NCBI RefSeq assembly: GCF_000516985.1
Contig: NW_006917093.1
Coordinates: 62,001-126,000, forward strand
Direction: 5' to 3'
Origin: Pestalotiopsis fici W106-1
Taxonomy: Eukaryota > Ascomycota > Sordariomycetes > Amphisphaeriales > Sporocadaceae
Length of the DNA stretch: 64,000 nt
The notes under the pieces are model-generated. The model ran no database searches, was not told the origin of the DNA, and worked only from the letters and a program-made list of their open reading frames with translations. The first letter of the stretch is position 1; every line of letters starts with the position of its first letter. Shown here one piece after another: positions 47,623 through 59,525 of the stretch. The translations under genes were made by a program, and so were the position numbers.

Positions 47623-49321
47623 GTCGTCAAACTCCAGCAGCAGTATTTGGCAGCGACAAGAAAAGTAAACAGGTCGAATTGCAGATGGTATAAGTTGAGC
47701 AATGGAAGAGAACAAGTTCTACAAGATGGTTTATATGGCGGAATCGGCTTCGGTGTAAGCTGGATAGACCCAACTTCCCCGGTAACTTGAGCTCCATTCC
47801 CACCTCCACCGGTTAGACGCGGGGCTAGTCCGGCCCCACGGTTTGGAATGACGCGGGAGTTTGGTCCATTTGTCCAGCATCACCCGCGGGTCTGGCACGT
47901 GTAAATGTGCTTGGTGTGTTTTTGTACCGTGCACACTCTTGGTAATGCGTACTGTGATCAAAATTGCAAAACGTGCTTTGCACAATCTAGTATGCATGCA
48001 CTTATTACACTGCACTAACTAGGCGGTCCCCCTGCCTCTGGAGCGCACTTCTGCACCTGGTACTGGTGTAATCGTGCCGGGCTGCCGGGGGACAAACCGC
48101 TGAAAGCGCCATCGCTTCGGCTCTGGGCTTTGGCTGGGTAGGGATCATCTCCCATATTCGAGTAGTCGCAGCGATGGCGCCACGGGAGCAGAATAGTCTT
48201 CAAGCTAGCGAGACAACGAGAAAGTTTCCATGAGCCTCTCGAACCTTGCAGGGTCCAAGAGGGTTAGTCTGGACATGACCTAGGAACAGATCGCCGTTGA
48301 ATGAAAGGTCTTGATTAATCGTAAATCCACAGCATAAAGACACAACGGGAAATGTGACGTGTATTCACAGACGGAATGATCGTGACAAGACCCAACAATA
48401 CACGACGGTGATGCCAGCACTGCCGTCTGCCCCAATTTGGCCCGGACTCAAGACGGAAATTCGGTCGAATTAAAACAAAAGATCTCCGACTGCAATAAGG
48501 CGGCGATGATGGAATTGCTTTTCTCGCGTCTCACGAGACGGACTGGAGGGCGCGAGCAAAGCGGACACGACCTGGGCAAGGTTCCGATTGATGAACGCCA
48601 GGGTTCGTGAAGCGCACGCCGCACATCGTGTCTGCAGGTCAACCAGCGTCAAGGGTCTTAGATTAGGTGGGCTTGGTGGGCTGCCACATGGGCGTCGTCG
48701 AAAGTCTTCAGGCTTCCCCGACCAGGGCCAACCCTTAACCGCGTCAGAATGGTCATGTACAGTACTCGCTTGGCCCATGTGCAAGAGGGTTCGTTTTGTT
48801 TGCTCTCAACTTTGTGGCTTTTGCTGCTGGGCTGCTGCTGCTGTGGGATAATGAATTGAGTGAGCGACTGAGGAATGGTGTATGTGATTTTATTTCTTTT
48901 TCATCTGTCTTCTTGTCCTCCACCGTGACCGGACAACATTAGGGCTGGACTTTTTTTTTGAGGTGACGCCTTGCGGCTGTCAGAAATCCTTCTTCTGATC
49001 ATTCTCGAAGGACGAAATAAGGCAATGACCAGCACTAACCTAGCTTGTTTAAATGTGACCCCAGAGAAAAACGCGGCACGGTCGTCAACGGCATCATTGG
49101 CTGGAATATTACAAGGCCCATGATATATTAATCCCGAAGCGATTGCTGTTTCCCGGCCATACTTCTTGGCCTGTCTCAACAGCATTCCATCCACTGCCAC
49201 GACGAAGGATACAGTCTTACTATCCTTTATTTCTTTTTCATCGTTCCCTCCCAACCGCCCCTCTGTTTTCTCTCCTGTCCTCTCCCATGGTGAGTCCGAC
49301 AGAGATTGTGCGCCGGTTCCA
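47623..49321. other. Divergent intergenic region
   Basis: About 1.7 kb between the thiolase and methyltransferase genes. A minus-strand frame overlapping the methyltransferase start (48901-49344) is probably a shadow. No gene supported. Confidence 0.5.
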
Positions 49322-50863
49322 ATGAGCTCCCAAATTCCGCACACAGGGGCAGATGCTCATCTAGACCTTCGCCGAGATAGCGCCATCTCGGCCGTCTCAT
49401 ACCAGTCCGTCTCGTGAGCGCGCCCAGCACCCCTCGAACTGGTTGGATTTAGATGCTGAGTTCAAGGCATACAGGACCTTGACCGAGTCGATCAACAGCG
49501 ACAGCCCAGTTTTCCGAGTTGTCGAGGAGAACGGAAGAACGTATCATTCATACAAGCAAGGACGTATGTATCAATTCTCTCTGGCATGTGTCTTGGGCCG
49601 CGGCGCTGACCATGGCGCTCCCATATTGTGAACAGGCTATCCTCTTCCAAACGACACAGTACGTCGCCGCAGAGGTTGCTGATCAGGAACGCGCAAATGC
49701 TGATTTTCCGCCCCCAAAACAGCGAGAGCAAAACAGGTCCGGTAAGAAAGACTGATCCTTCTTCGGCTGCCTCCGGGTTCTGCGATTGCTTACATTTTGT
49801 CATGATTGGACAGCTATCGAACATGAGTTGTGGCGCAAAACCCTGAGGGGCAAACTGTTCCTCTCGCCTATTGAGAAGCTAGACCATGTTCTAGATATCG
49901 GCACAGGCACGGGTGAGTATGGTCACTTGAAAGTGACGAACTCTTCCGACACGAGACTGACTTTTGTTTTCCTACCAGGACTATGGGCGTTTGAGATTGG
50001 TTGGTTGACAAATCATGTATACACGAGGAGCTCTTATTCGGCTGACCATTCACCCATCTAGCCTTGACGCATGCCAATTCTCAGGTAATCGGTACTGATT
50101 TAAGTCCGATACAGCCATCATAGTGAGTCTCTTTCCATGTGTGGGTGCCGCTACCAATCAATGTCTCCCCAATCTTGAGTCGCCTACTCTTGAGCTGACA
50201 CGAATCGTTGTAGCATTCCAACAAATTGCCAGTTTGAAATCGACGACGCTGAAGACGAATGGCTTTACCGCCAAAAGTTTAGCCTCATACACAGTCGCGG
50301 TAATCATCTATCTTTCCAGTCACCAGAGACGGTCGTATCAAGTGCATTCAACGCCCTTGCCAGACATGGTTGGTTTGAATCGCAGGACATTGTGCTTCCT
50401 TTGAAATGCGATGACAACAGTTGGGAAGGCAGTGCCATCCAGAAATGGAACAATGTGATTACAGAATGTTTCCTCCTAAGCGGCAGGAGATCGTACGTGG
50501 AAGAGTACGCACAAATGTTTCGCGACGTCGGCTTGGACAATGTGACGGAAAGATTATTCGTTTGGCCAGTAAGCCCTTGGCCACAAGGGCCACGAAATCA
50601 ACATTTGCGAGAGCTGAGCCAAATTGCTCGCCGGAACCTGTTGGAGGGTCTCGAGGCCTTTAGCATGGTCTTATTCACGAGATACGCCAATATGAGCAAG
50701 GACGAGGTATTAAATCTTGTGCAAAATGCCAAGGACGATTTCTGGGATCCAAAATATCACGTTTATATGCAGGTGTAAGTTGTCAACTCAACAATCGAGT
50801 TCGATAGCCTCGAAAAACTGACAATGTTTTATTAGTGTTGTCACCATGGGGCAGAAGCCTTGA
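49322..50863 (+). CDS. LaeA-like SAM-dependent methyltransferase
   Basis: Eight exons: 49322-49413, 49475-49563, 49636-49674, 49814-49912, 49979-49999, 50062-50122, 50214-50774 and 50836-50863, giving 329 aa. Each join restores a family motif: SYQSVSTLTES, VVEENGRTYHSYKQGRYPLPND, LDIGTGTGLWAFEIALTH (SAM motif I), VIGTDLSPIQPSYIPTNC, FEIDDAEDEW, and the C-terminal YMQVVVTMGQKP. This is the fungal LaeA/TAM-type methyltransferase class; true LaeA is a nuclear regulator of secondary metabolism, but most paralogues have unknown substrates. One exon is only 21 nt and another 39 nt. The third intron uses a weak donor (GTTGCT) and is the least certain join. No adjacent biosynthetic backbone gene is visible. 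Confidence 0.82.
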
Positions 50864-51571
50864 GCTGGCCGGATTCGTTCTCGATCATGATTCACAAGCG
50901 AGCGAGCGACTTTGGCAGTCAGAAATCTTTTGTGATGGGAACCAGGTTTTTGTTCTCATGCCTCTTTGTCTTCTTTTCATTCACTCTAGGCTCGGCGTTT
51001 CGGAGTTTCTGTTAGCATTGTGTCTTTCCGGGTTTGTCAAATGCCTGAACAGCTGGGCTCTGTTCAAACACAGTGACATTGGATTGGCATATCAGCATTA
51101 GCGCTCAAGAATCAAATCACTTCGTTTACCCATGAATCAAAATGTGTTGGAGGGTCGTAAATTACCCCTCGGATTCTATAACCTGCATGCTATTCTTCTG
51201 GCGATGCTCGAGAAATGTTATACCCGCGACTATTTAGTACCTTGATTTAGGTCCCCTGCATCTTACAGGTCAGTAGGCAGTTAGTACAGGTAGTGATCAA
51301 CATGCCTGGTTGAGATGTGGGGCCAACGGTGTCCAAATGACCTTTGCAAGCCGGCGCCTCTGCCCCTCGCCCTTCGCCCCCAGACGCTGCCGTCGGAAGA
51401 ACTACACTAACCTAGTACTGACTGACCTTGCTAGTAATCCTTCACAAGCCTAAACCATCACGCAACATCTTCCAAGAGCAACTTCCCCATCCATCCTCTT
51501 GCAGGACTTTAGTCATAACAGCCTCCGGCATATCAAAACCCAGATCGTTGCTGTACCTTTATATATTCAAC
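50864..51571. other. Intergenic region before the RAD6 gene
   Basis: About 700 bp, head-to-tail. No gene recognised; the RAD6 promoter lies in its right part. Confidence 0.5.
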
Positions 51572-52277
51572 ATGTCCACTGCAGCACGTCGACGGTTGAT
51601 GCGTGACTTCAAGGTAGGCGTCTGACGAGTTACTCCCGATTGCGGCTTGGATGTTGGCCGTCCAGAGTTGTGAAGCTAATCGAGCTCTGCAGCGCATGCA
51701 AACCGACCCTCCCGCCGGTGTTTCCGCATCTCCTGTCCCCGATAATGTCATGACATGGTATGTCATTCACAAGGAACGATATTCTCGAATCGATATACTA
51801 GACCAGAGTCCCAAAGACTGACCCAGGATGTCAAATGCTACAGGAATGCCGTCATAATAGGCCCTGCCGATACACCATTCGAGGACGGCACCTTTAGACT
51901 CGTGATGCACTTTGAGGAGCAGTACCCCAACAAGCCTCCCGCTGTCAAGTTCATCAGCCAAATGTTCCACCCCAACGTCTACGCGACCGGAGAGCTTTGC
52001 CTCGATATTTTGCAGAACCGATGGAGTCCCACATATGACGTCGCTGCTGTCTTGACGAGTATCCAGAGGTAAGCATCCGACCCATCCGGTGAACGTCCAA
52101 GACGCGGCGCCCATTGGGGATACTGGGCCTTGAAAGCTAACCGTACATGCCAGTCTGCTCAACGACCCAAACACCGGCTCTCCAGCCAACGTTGAGGCAT
52201 CCAACTTGTACAAGGATAACCGCAAGGAATACACGAAGCGCGTGCGAGAGACGGTCGAGAAGAGCTGGGAGGACTAA
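51572..52277 (+). CDS. ubc2: Ubiquitin-conjugating enzyme E2, RAD6/UBC2
   Basis: Exons 51572-51613, 51693-51757, 51844-52068 and 52154-52277 give 151 aa, the same length as the Neurospora orthologue. The product transfers ubiquitin, with Bre1 to histone H2B and with Rad18 to PCNA in DNA damage tolerance, and with Ubr1 in the N-end rule. Sequence: the class-typical N-terminus [35 protein letters not shown], the [21 protein letters not shown] active site with Cys88, and a C-terminus ending EKSWED. The yeast polyacidic tail is absent, as in other filamentous fungi. All three introns are GT-AG and phases agree. Confidence 0.97.
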
Positions 52278-54147
52278 TTGCGTTTCCAAATTCTTGCAGA
52301 GCAAAAGACTCGCTTGGATAACATGCTAATTTCCTTCGAGGATGGCGGTTATGAAACAGACGGCAATTACCACCATGGCAACGTGGATCGACGTTTGACT
52401 CCGAGATCCCACTGCTGGATCTCGAGAGCCAACAAATACAGTCTTGGGACATACAGAGAGGAACGGGCCACCGGCGAATATTTGATTATTCACAAAGTCA
52501 CAGTTGAGGCGTAGGCGTTTTTGACAGGATTGCACATGGCAGCAGTATTCTCTTTTCTCCTTTCGTGGCATAGTCTTTGGTCAGCTGCTGTTTGACAGTA
52601 CAGAAAGCCTACGGTAATGTATTTCTTGTCGTTTTGTGGTCTGGCTGCGAAAAGTCGCATAGCTGATGGCGTTTTGATGACGATCTCTGGATTTTCGAGT
52701 ACAAAGATAGTAAAGCAAAAGAGACTGATCTCAAGAGCAAGAAGATTGATTTTCTGAACTCAAATGGATCATAGCGTCAAGGACATGATTTTGCCCACAT
52801 GCACTCCTCATCATTAAGCATGGCCAAGTGCTTGGGGTATATTGCGGCGGAAATGAATGACAATTATGCGGAGTTTACCTCTTAATCTGCTTATACATGC
52901 TTGTTATGCCTCTCTCCTGCTGGACTCGGATTTTGTGTAGTCAATCTTGGTAAAAATACATTCTCGAGGGTTCTCTATTCCATAGAATGCCTTTACATCT
53001 ACTTACGCACATGGGTCTCTCGGAATAGAGTCATGCATACTGGCCCAGGAGAATTTATACAGGAAAGTTTATTTTTGCAAGTATGCTATAATGTACAGAC
53101 ATTGCCTACATAAGTAGCGAGGTACATCCTCATCCACGAGGCGGGAGGACGCACAACCACAACGGCATGCAACCACTTCACGCGCGAACCAGCAGCAAGC
53201 ATTGACGTTGTGAGATTGGTAGTGCTGACGTACCATTTGCCGGGCCTCTTGTAGACCTGGGTACATTACATTGTAGTAGTGTTGTAGGGACGGACAGCGC
53301 GATCCCAGCTCGCCCATCTGCCTGACCCAAAAACCCACCTGCCCGCCTAGACCAACTGCCCCTAATTTTCTGATTCGCTCCCCTACCATCTCTGCAGCCT
53401 GGCACCACACCTTAATTGCTTAGTGACCGACGCGGTTGTTGGGATGTTCCCCTGATCCAGGCGTTGCACCGTAACTGGCTAGATAACTGACAAGCACAAA
53501 CTTTCAAAATGCAAACAGAACGCCAGTGCCTTGATCATTTGGTATCAACGTTGTAGGCCAAGTATAGAAAGTCAAAGCAGTCAGTTCCAAAGATCAAAAG
53601 AGCACCAGGAAGCCCCTCAAATCAAAAAGTAGCAAGGTACATGGTAGCGGGGGTTCAAGTTCGAGTAATTGGGACCCTGCTTGCACACCGACTCACTGTT
53701 GCTGGCGTTGCCCACTCGCCCGCTGCCAGACCAAAAAATCGAGTGCCCACTTAGGGAACACGCTTGGGGGGTGAAAGTTAGGGAAGAGAGGACGAGACGA
53801 GACGCCATTCTCGCGAAGCGGGACATATCAACAACTAAACTGGACTCCATCCTTCCCTGCCCTGCCCAAACAACACCAAACAACAACTCAAGACCCTTAT
53901 TACTCTTTCATGCCCTACTGGCCAGCTCGCCTGGTCGGTTGAGCCTAGTTCTGTTGTTGTTGTGATTCCTCTTTTCCACTTCTTTCCCTGCCCGACTGGC
54001 CTGTTTCTCCCAAGCCACGGCCACGTCACATGCAAAGCGAGAGGAGCGTGCTATGAGATAGACACCTCCCCAACCCTTTTTCTCTCCTTGCTTCTTTTTT
54101 TGTAAACCCGGCTTGCCACCACCGAGGACGCTGCAGAATCAGTCGCC
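52278..54147. other. Intergenic region before the kinesin gene
   Basis: About 1.9 kb, head-to-tail. The last 150 bp are C/T-rich and contain the kinesin leader. No gene supported. Confidence 0.5.
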
Positions 54148-57080
54148 ATGTCGGGCGCAAACACCATCAAGGTCGTTGCCCGTTTCCGGCCGCAGAACAA
54201 GGTCGAACTTGCGTCTGGCGGCCAGCCTATCGTCTCTTTCAATGGCGACGACACTTGTAGTCTCAGTGTACGTGAAGCTCGCTCGCTGGCTCTCACCAGC
54301 AAATCTTGCCAGCTCCTATTCCTTTGCTGCAAAGAATAATCACTAACGCCAATCTTTGCATATAGTCTGCCGAGGCACAGGGCTCCTTCACCTTTGATCG
54401 CGTATTTCCTATGGGCACCCAACAAGCAGATATCTTTGATTACTCCATTCGGTCTACGGTCGACGATATTCTCAACGGCTACAATGGAACGGTCTTTGCG
54501 TACGGTCAGACGGGTGCCGGAAAGTCTTACACCATGATGGGAACGAGCATAGAGGACGACATGGGCAAGGGTGTGACCCCCCGTATCGTGGAGCAGATTT
54601 TCAGCAGTATCATGTCCAGCCCAGCCAACATTGAATACACTGTCCGGGTCAGTTATATGGAAATCTACATGGAGCGCATCCGCGATTTGCTCCAGCCGCA
54701 AAACGACAACCTTCCTGTGCACGAGGAGAAGAATAGGGGTGTATACGTCAAGGGACTTTTGGAGCTCTACGTGTCGAGTGTTCAGGAAGTGTTCGAGGTC
54801 ATGACAAGAGGAGGAAATGCTCGAGCTGTCGCTGCGACCAACATGAACCAGGAATCCTCGCGTTCGCATTCCATTTTCGTCATCACCATCACCCAGAAGA
54901 ATGTCGAGACTGGTTCGGCCAAGAGTGGCCAGCTGTTCTTGGTTGATTTAGCTGGTAGTGAAAAGGTTGGCAAGACTGGTGCCAGTGGCCAGACTTTGGA
55001 AGAGGCCAAGAAGATCAACAAGAGTTTGAGTGCTCTTGGTATGGTCATCAATGCCTTGACCGACGGCAAATCCTCACATATCCCGTACCGAGACTCCAAG
55101 TTGACGAGAATCTTGCAAGAATCGTTGGGAGGAAACAGCAGAACAACCCTCATCATCAACTGTTCGCCGAGTAGTTACAATGATGCTGAAACGCTCAGTA
55201 CCCTCCGTTTTGGTATGCGAGCCAAATCCATCAAGAACAAGGCCAAGGTCAATGCCGAACTCAGCCCTGCAGAGCTCAAGGCCATGCTCAAAAAGTCGCA
55301 AACCACCATATCAAGCTTTGAAAACTGGGCTTCAGCTGCAGATGGCGAGCTGCAGCTCTGGCGCGCAGGTGAAAGTGTGCCCAAGGACAAGTGGGTTCCG
55401 GCATTTGGCACTGAAGGTGTCGCTGCTGCAAAGCCTGAAGCAAAGGCGCCTAGACCCGGAACTCCGTCCCGGTTGATCACGGAAAGCCGTGCCGAGACGC
55501 CAGCCCTTACTGAACGTTCGGGCACTCCCAGCATCCCTCTGGATAAGGACGAGAGAGAGGAGTTCCTCCGAAGAGAGAATGAACTGCAAGATCAGCTGGC
55601 CGAGAAGGAGTCGGCCGTGGCCACGGCCGAAAAGAACTATGCAGAGTCCAAGGAGGAGCTTTCTTTCCTCAAGGATCATGACAGTAAACTCGGCAAGGAG
55701 AACGAAAAGCTCACAACAGAGGTCAATGAGGCCAAGATGCAGCTCGAGCGTCTCACGTTTGAGAGCAAGGAGGCTCAGATTACCATGGACGCCTTGAAGG
55801 AAGCCAACTCTGAGCTCACCACAGAGTTGGACGAGGTCAAGCAGCAATTGCTGGATGTCAAGATGAGTGCAAAGGAGACTACTGCCATTCTGGACGAGAA
55901 GGAGAAGAAGAAGGCAGAGAAGATGGCTCAAATGATGGCTGGCTTCGACCTGGGTGGTGATGTCTTTAGTGAAAACGAGGCGGCCATCGCAAAGGCTATC
56001 CAGCAGGTGGAGGCCTTTTATGAGCACAGCTCCTCGGGCGACATTATTCCAACGGACGATTTGCAAGATCTCAAGAACAGACTGGTCGAGACCCAGGGAA
56101 TAATTCGCCAAGCCGAGCTCTCACTTTACAGCACTTCATCCGGAGACAGCGACGCTCGCCGTAGAGCTGAACTGGAGGCACGCCTCGAGAAAATGCAGCA
56201 GGACTATGAGGACCTTTTGGCAAGGAATCTGAGCGAGGCCGATACCGAGGAGATCAAGGAGCGTCTCAAGGAGGCTTATGCCAACAAACAAACAACTCAA
56301 ATGGAGCTTGCCGATGAGCTCAAGGTCGACATTGCCCAAAAGTCTGCCGAGAATTCTCGGATGAAGACTCTCATTGACGACCTGCAAACGCGTCTCAAAT
56401 CTGGTGGCGGTGCCGCAACCCCCGGTCTGGCCAACGGCAAGACTGTGCAGCAACAGATTGCCGAGTTTGACGTCATGAAGAAGAGTCTGATGCGTGATCT
56501 GCAGAACAGATGTGAGCGCGTTGTCGAGCTCGAGATCAGCCTTGATGAGACACGAGAGCAGTACAACAATGTATTGAGATCCTCCAACAATCGCGCTCAG
56601 CAGAAGAAGATGGCCTTCCTTGAGCGTAACCTTGAGCAGTTGACTCAAGTGCAACGCCAGCTCGTCGAGCAAAACGGCGGACTCAAGAAGGAGGTTGCCA
56701 TTGCTGAGCGCAAACTCATTGCCAGAAACGAGCGCATTCAGAGCTTGGAAAGCCTGCTGCAAGACAGCCAAGAGAAGCTCACCGCGGCTAACCATAGGTA
56801 TATACATCTGCCCTCAAAAACGTTTGTTGCGATTGCTAACAATGGAAATAGATTCGAATCACAACTCACGGCCGTCAAGGAACGCCTCGAGGCCGCAAAG
56901 GCCGGCTCCACCCGTGGGCTCGGTGCTCCTGCCGGCAACGGTGGCTTCAGCTTTGGAAGCCGCATCGCCAAGCCTCTGCGTGGTGGCGGTGACGGCCCTG
57001 GACAAGGCCCAACCATTGCAAACTTGCAAAACGAGAGCGGCGCTAGTAAGAGAAGCAGCTGGTTCTTTAACAAGTCGTAG
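54148..57080 (+). CDS. kinA: Conventional kinesin (kinesin-1 heavy chain)
   Basis: Exons 54148-54267, 54366-56797 and 56852-57080 give 926 aa, close to Neurospora NKIN. Plus-end microtubule motor for vesicles and hyphal growth. Motor domain 1 to about 330: P-loop GQTGAGKS at 87-94, switch I NQESSRSHSIF, switch II LVDLAGSEKVGKTGA, and YRDSKLTRILQESLGGNSRTT. A neck and long coiled coil follow (heptads such as ENELQDQLAEKESAVATAEKN are cut by a short proline-rich hinge near 400). The tail ends in a Gly-rich segment and SSWFFNKS. The 54-bp intron 56798-56851 has GTATAT, a GCTAAC branch point and AG. It is in frame without stops, so a model that reads through it would wrongly add 18 residues. Confidence 0.96.
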
Positions 57081-58106
57081 GCCGATGAGGACACGGATCG
57101 CCACAATGATCGTGAGAAGAACAGAAACCGCCTTCAGCCCGGCTCATGCGTGCGGAAGCCAAGATAGACCGTTGATGGATATATAAGGAGTTCTCTCATG
57201 AGGTCTGCAGCGCTGCAGCAGCCCTTGGTGTGAGCTGGATTAGACTTATGGTGCAAACTAGACCCAGGTCGGAAGCTTATACCCTGCGCCTTACAACGTC
57301 TTTTACCTCCTGTACTTGATATTTTACTATGGATCTTTTGTTTTGGGGCCATGGGCGGCTACTCGCGAGACGACCGATCACGCCCGAGATGAAACGAAAT
57401 GCATAATTTCGGTCAGCTCAGCATCGGGCTATAATGAAGAATGTCGAGATCAAACTCGTATGAACGAGGTCTTGGGAAACTCAGCAATGGCCTCTATCGG
57501 AGGGGCTTTGGATATGGTTGAACGAATAATGTATCCTCTTGCATGCGTTACGGTCGTCAAATGTCTATAGATGAGAAGAATAGAAGAATAAGATAAGAGT
57601 GAATTGTTCAATGCCACCCGTATACGCATGAGCTGCCTGGGTCAGGTACATGCAAACAATTACGCCTTCTGTCAGAGAATCAAGTACAAATTCAGTACCC
57701 TGTGACTTTGCGTGCAATTTATAAGGAATTTTTGGACGTCTTGAAAACTTGTAGAACTGATTTTGTATTATGCAATCAGCAATACGAGGTAATAGATGTC
57801 AAAGAAATGTGCCTAGCCGGGATCATAGGCGAGATTGTACAGAGTACTTGGCATCAAGTCCAGCCAGGTCCCCGCCAACCTTAAATCTACCTACCTAATG
57901 TACTTACCCCAGTGACGCCCATAACTTGTAGAACCAGCCAAGCTTTAATCACCTTTCTCTCCTCAACTACATCCTTTTTGTTCCATTTTTGGCATGATCG
58001 CGGTTGGCTACATTATCAAATCACGAGCGTAGCGGCCGACGCATATTTGCTGTCATTCATCAAGTTTAGTACGACGCCATTGTTACCACACGAGCAATCC
58101 TCCAAG
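57081..58106. other. Intergenic region before SPT3
   Basis: About 1 kb, head-to-tail. It contains one ctacctaccta motif at about 57887-57897. No gene supported. Confidence 0.5.
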
Positions 58107-59078
58107 ATGGCGGACAACAAGCAACACAAGTACCGGCAGGAGATCCAGCAGATGATGTATGTCTCTGGCGAGACGGGCGAGCCCTCGACCGAGACGACGG
58201 CCATGATTGAGGAGATTGTACGACAACAGGTCATTGAGATGTTGCGCAACTGCACCGAGCTCGCAGCGCGCCGCGGCGCCCGATCCATCACCATCAACGA
58301 CCTCATCTTCCAGATCCGCGACGATGCGCCCAAGGTCAGCCGGCTGCGGACCTTTCTTAGTTGGAAGGACGTGCGCAAGAATGCCCGCGACAGCGACGAA
58401 AAGGGCGGCGACGTTGAGCTCGGCGTCGATGATGCGGCGGGCCCCGCGGGCGCAGGCATGCCGGGCGGTGCCGGCCCCGTGGACGAGGCGGCCAAAAAGA
58501 ACAAAAAGGCAAAAGTCAAGCTTCCCTGGGAGCCCGGCAGCTTCTACAGCCAGGAGCCGCCCGAGCGCGACGACGAGGAGGACGAGGAGGAGGAAGAGCT
58601 CAACTTTATCACGCTGGAGCGGCTGCGCAAGGCCGACGAGCGCACCAAGGCCATGACGCGCGAGGAGTACGTGACGTGGTCCGAATACCGCCAAGCGTCC
58701 TTTACCTACCGCAAGGGCAAGCGGTTCCGTGAGTGGGCTGGGTTCGGCGTGGTGACGGATAGCAAGCCTTCAGACGACATTGTCGACATTCTGGGCTTTC
58801 TCACCTTTGAAATGGTCCAGACCCTCACCGAGGAAGCCCTGCGCATCAAGGAGCAGGAGGACCTTTGGAAGGAGCGGACCGGCGGCGACAATAACAACAC
58901 CAAAAAGCGAAAGCTCGCCCCCGGTGGCCTCTTTGATCCCCCGAGTGAGGGCAAGACGCCCGTCGAAAGCCGGCATATCCAGGAGGCCTTTCGCCGCCTC
59001 CAAACTCGATCCAAGAAGAGTCGCGCCATGCTGAATGGCACGAGGCTGCAACAGCGCACAAATTTGAGACTCTTCTAA
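58107..59078 (+). CDS. spt3: SAGA complex subunit Spt3
   Basis: Single exon, 323 aa from the ATG at 58107; the frame is open further upstream but that part (rich in Phe/Leu, no conservation) is probably leader. Spt3 helps SAGA deliver TBP to promoters. The N-terminal histone fold ([48 protein letters not shown]) is followed by [18 protein letters not shown] Gly/Ala-rich then acidic insertion ([12 protein letters not shown]) leads to the second histone-fold half ([20 protein letters not shown]). C-terminal [20 protein letters not shown] is a conserved end of the family. Codon use is very GC-rich in the insertion. Confidence 0.93.
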   Translation: MADNKQHKYRQEIQQMMYVSGETGEPSTETTAMIEEIVRQQVIEMLRNCTELAARRGARSITINDLIFQIRDDAPKVSRLRTFLSWKDVRKNARDSDEKGGDVELGVDDAAGPAGAGMPGGAGPVDEAAKKNKKAKVKLPWEPGSFYSQEPPERDDEEDEEEEELNFITLERLRKADERTKAMTREEYVTWSEYRQASFTYRKGKRFREWAGFGVVTDSKPSDDIVDILGFLTFEMVQTLTEEALRIKEQEDLWKERTGGDNNNTKKRKLAPGGLFDPPSEGKTPVESRHIQEAFRRLQTRSKKSRAMLNGTRLQQRTNLRLF

Positions 59079-59525
59079 TGAAGGAGACGTGATGGGAATG
59101 GCCTATACCTTAGCTGTCCTGCGGTTGGATAGCTGGGCCGGATCTGGATTGGTATGGCCATTGGATCGATATGCTCAAGAAAGTATGGCTTGTATTTTCT
59201 CAAGACATTTTTCTCTTGATAGGCTTCCGAGAACCCGCTGTTCCCGATTGGATAGTGTCTGGAGAAGAGAGCGCAGAGTCTTGTACTATTCATGGGGTGG
59301 CTGGATAGACAGACATGATCATGGTTTGGCGTTTGGGAAGGAATCTTGACGATACCCAACATTGGAATGTGGAGTTCAGGTTTGCTTTGTGTTTAGGTGG
59401 ACGATATTATTGTTTATGTAGTCTATGGATATTGCAAATAATGCTCGGAGCCCCAAACAAAACTCGCTACAGACATTTTATGGTCAAATCATGGACCCTT
59501 TAACTAACCCAAGCATATACCAATT
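59079..59525. other. Intergenic region between convergent genes
   Basis: About 450 bp with the 3' ends of SPT3 and PPM1; nothing else seen. Confidence 0.5.

Noticed and set aside
48901..49344. 147-codon minus-strand frame over the methyltransferase start
   Set aside because: It is antisense to a supported gene start and has no recognisable feature.
44000..50863. Secondary-metabolite cluster suggested by MFS transporter plus LaeA-like methyltransferase
   Set aside because: The two genes are 3.5 kb apart with a thiolase gene between them, and no polyketide, peptide or terpene synthase or pathway-specific regulator is present.
57912..58106. 65-residue N-terminal extension of Spt3
   Set aside because: The frame is open upstream but begins without a good ATG context and shows no conserved Spt3 sequence; the family starts at the ATG at 58107.
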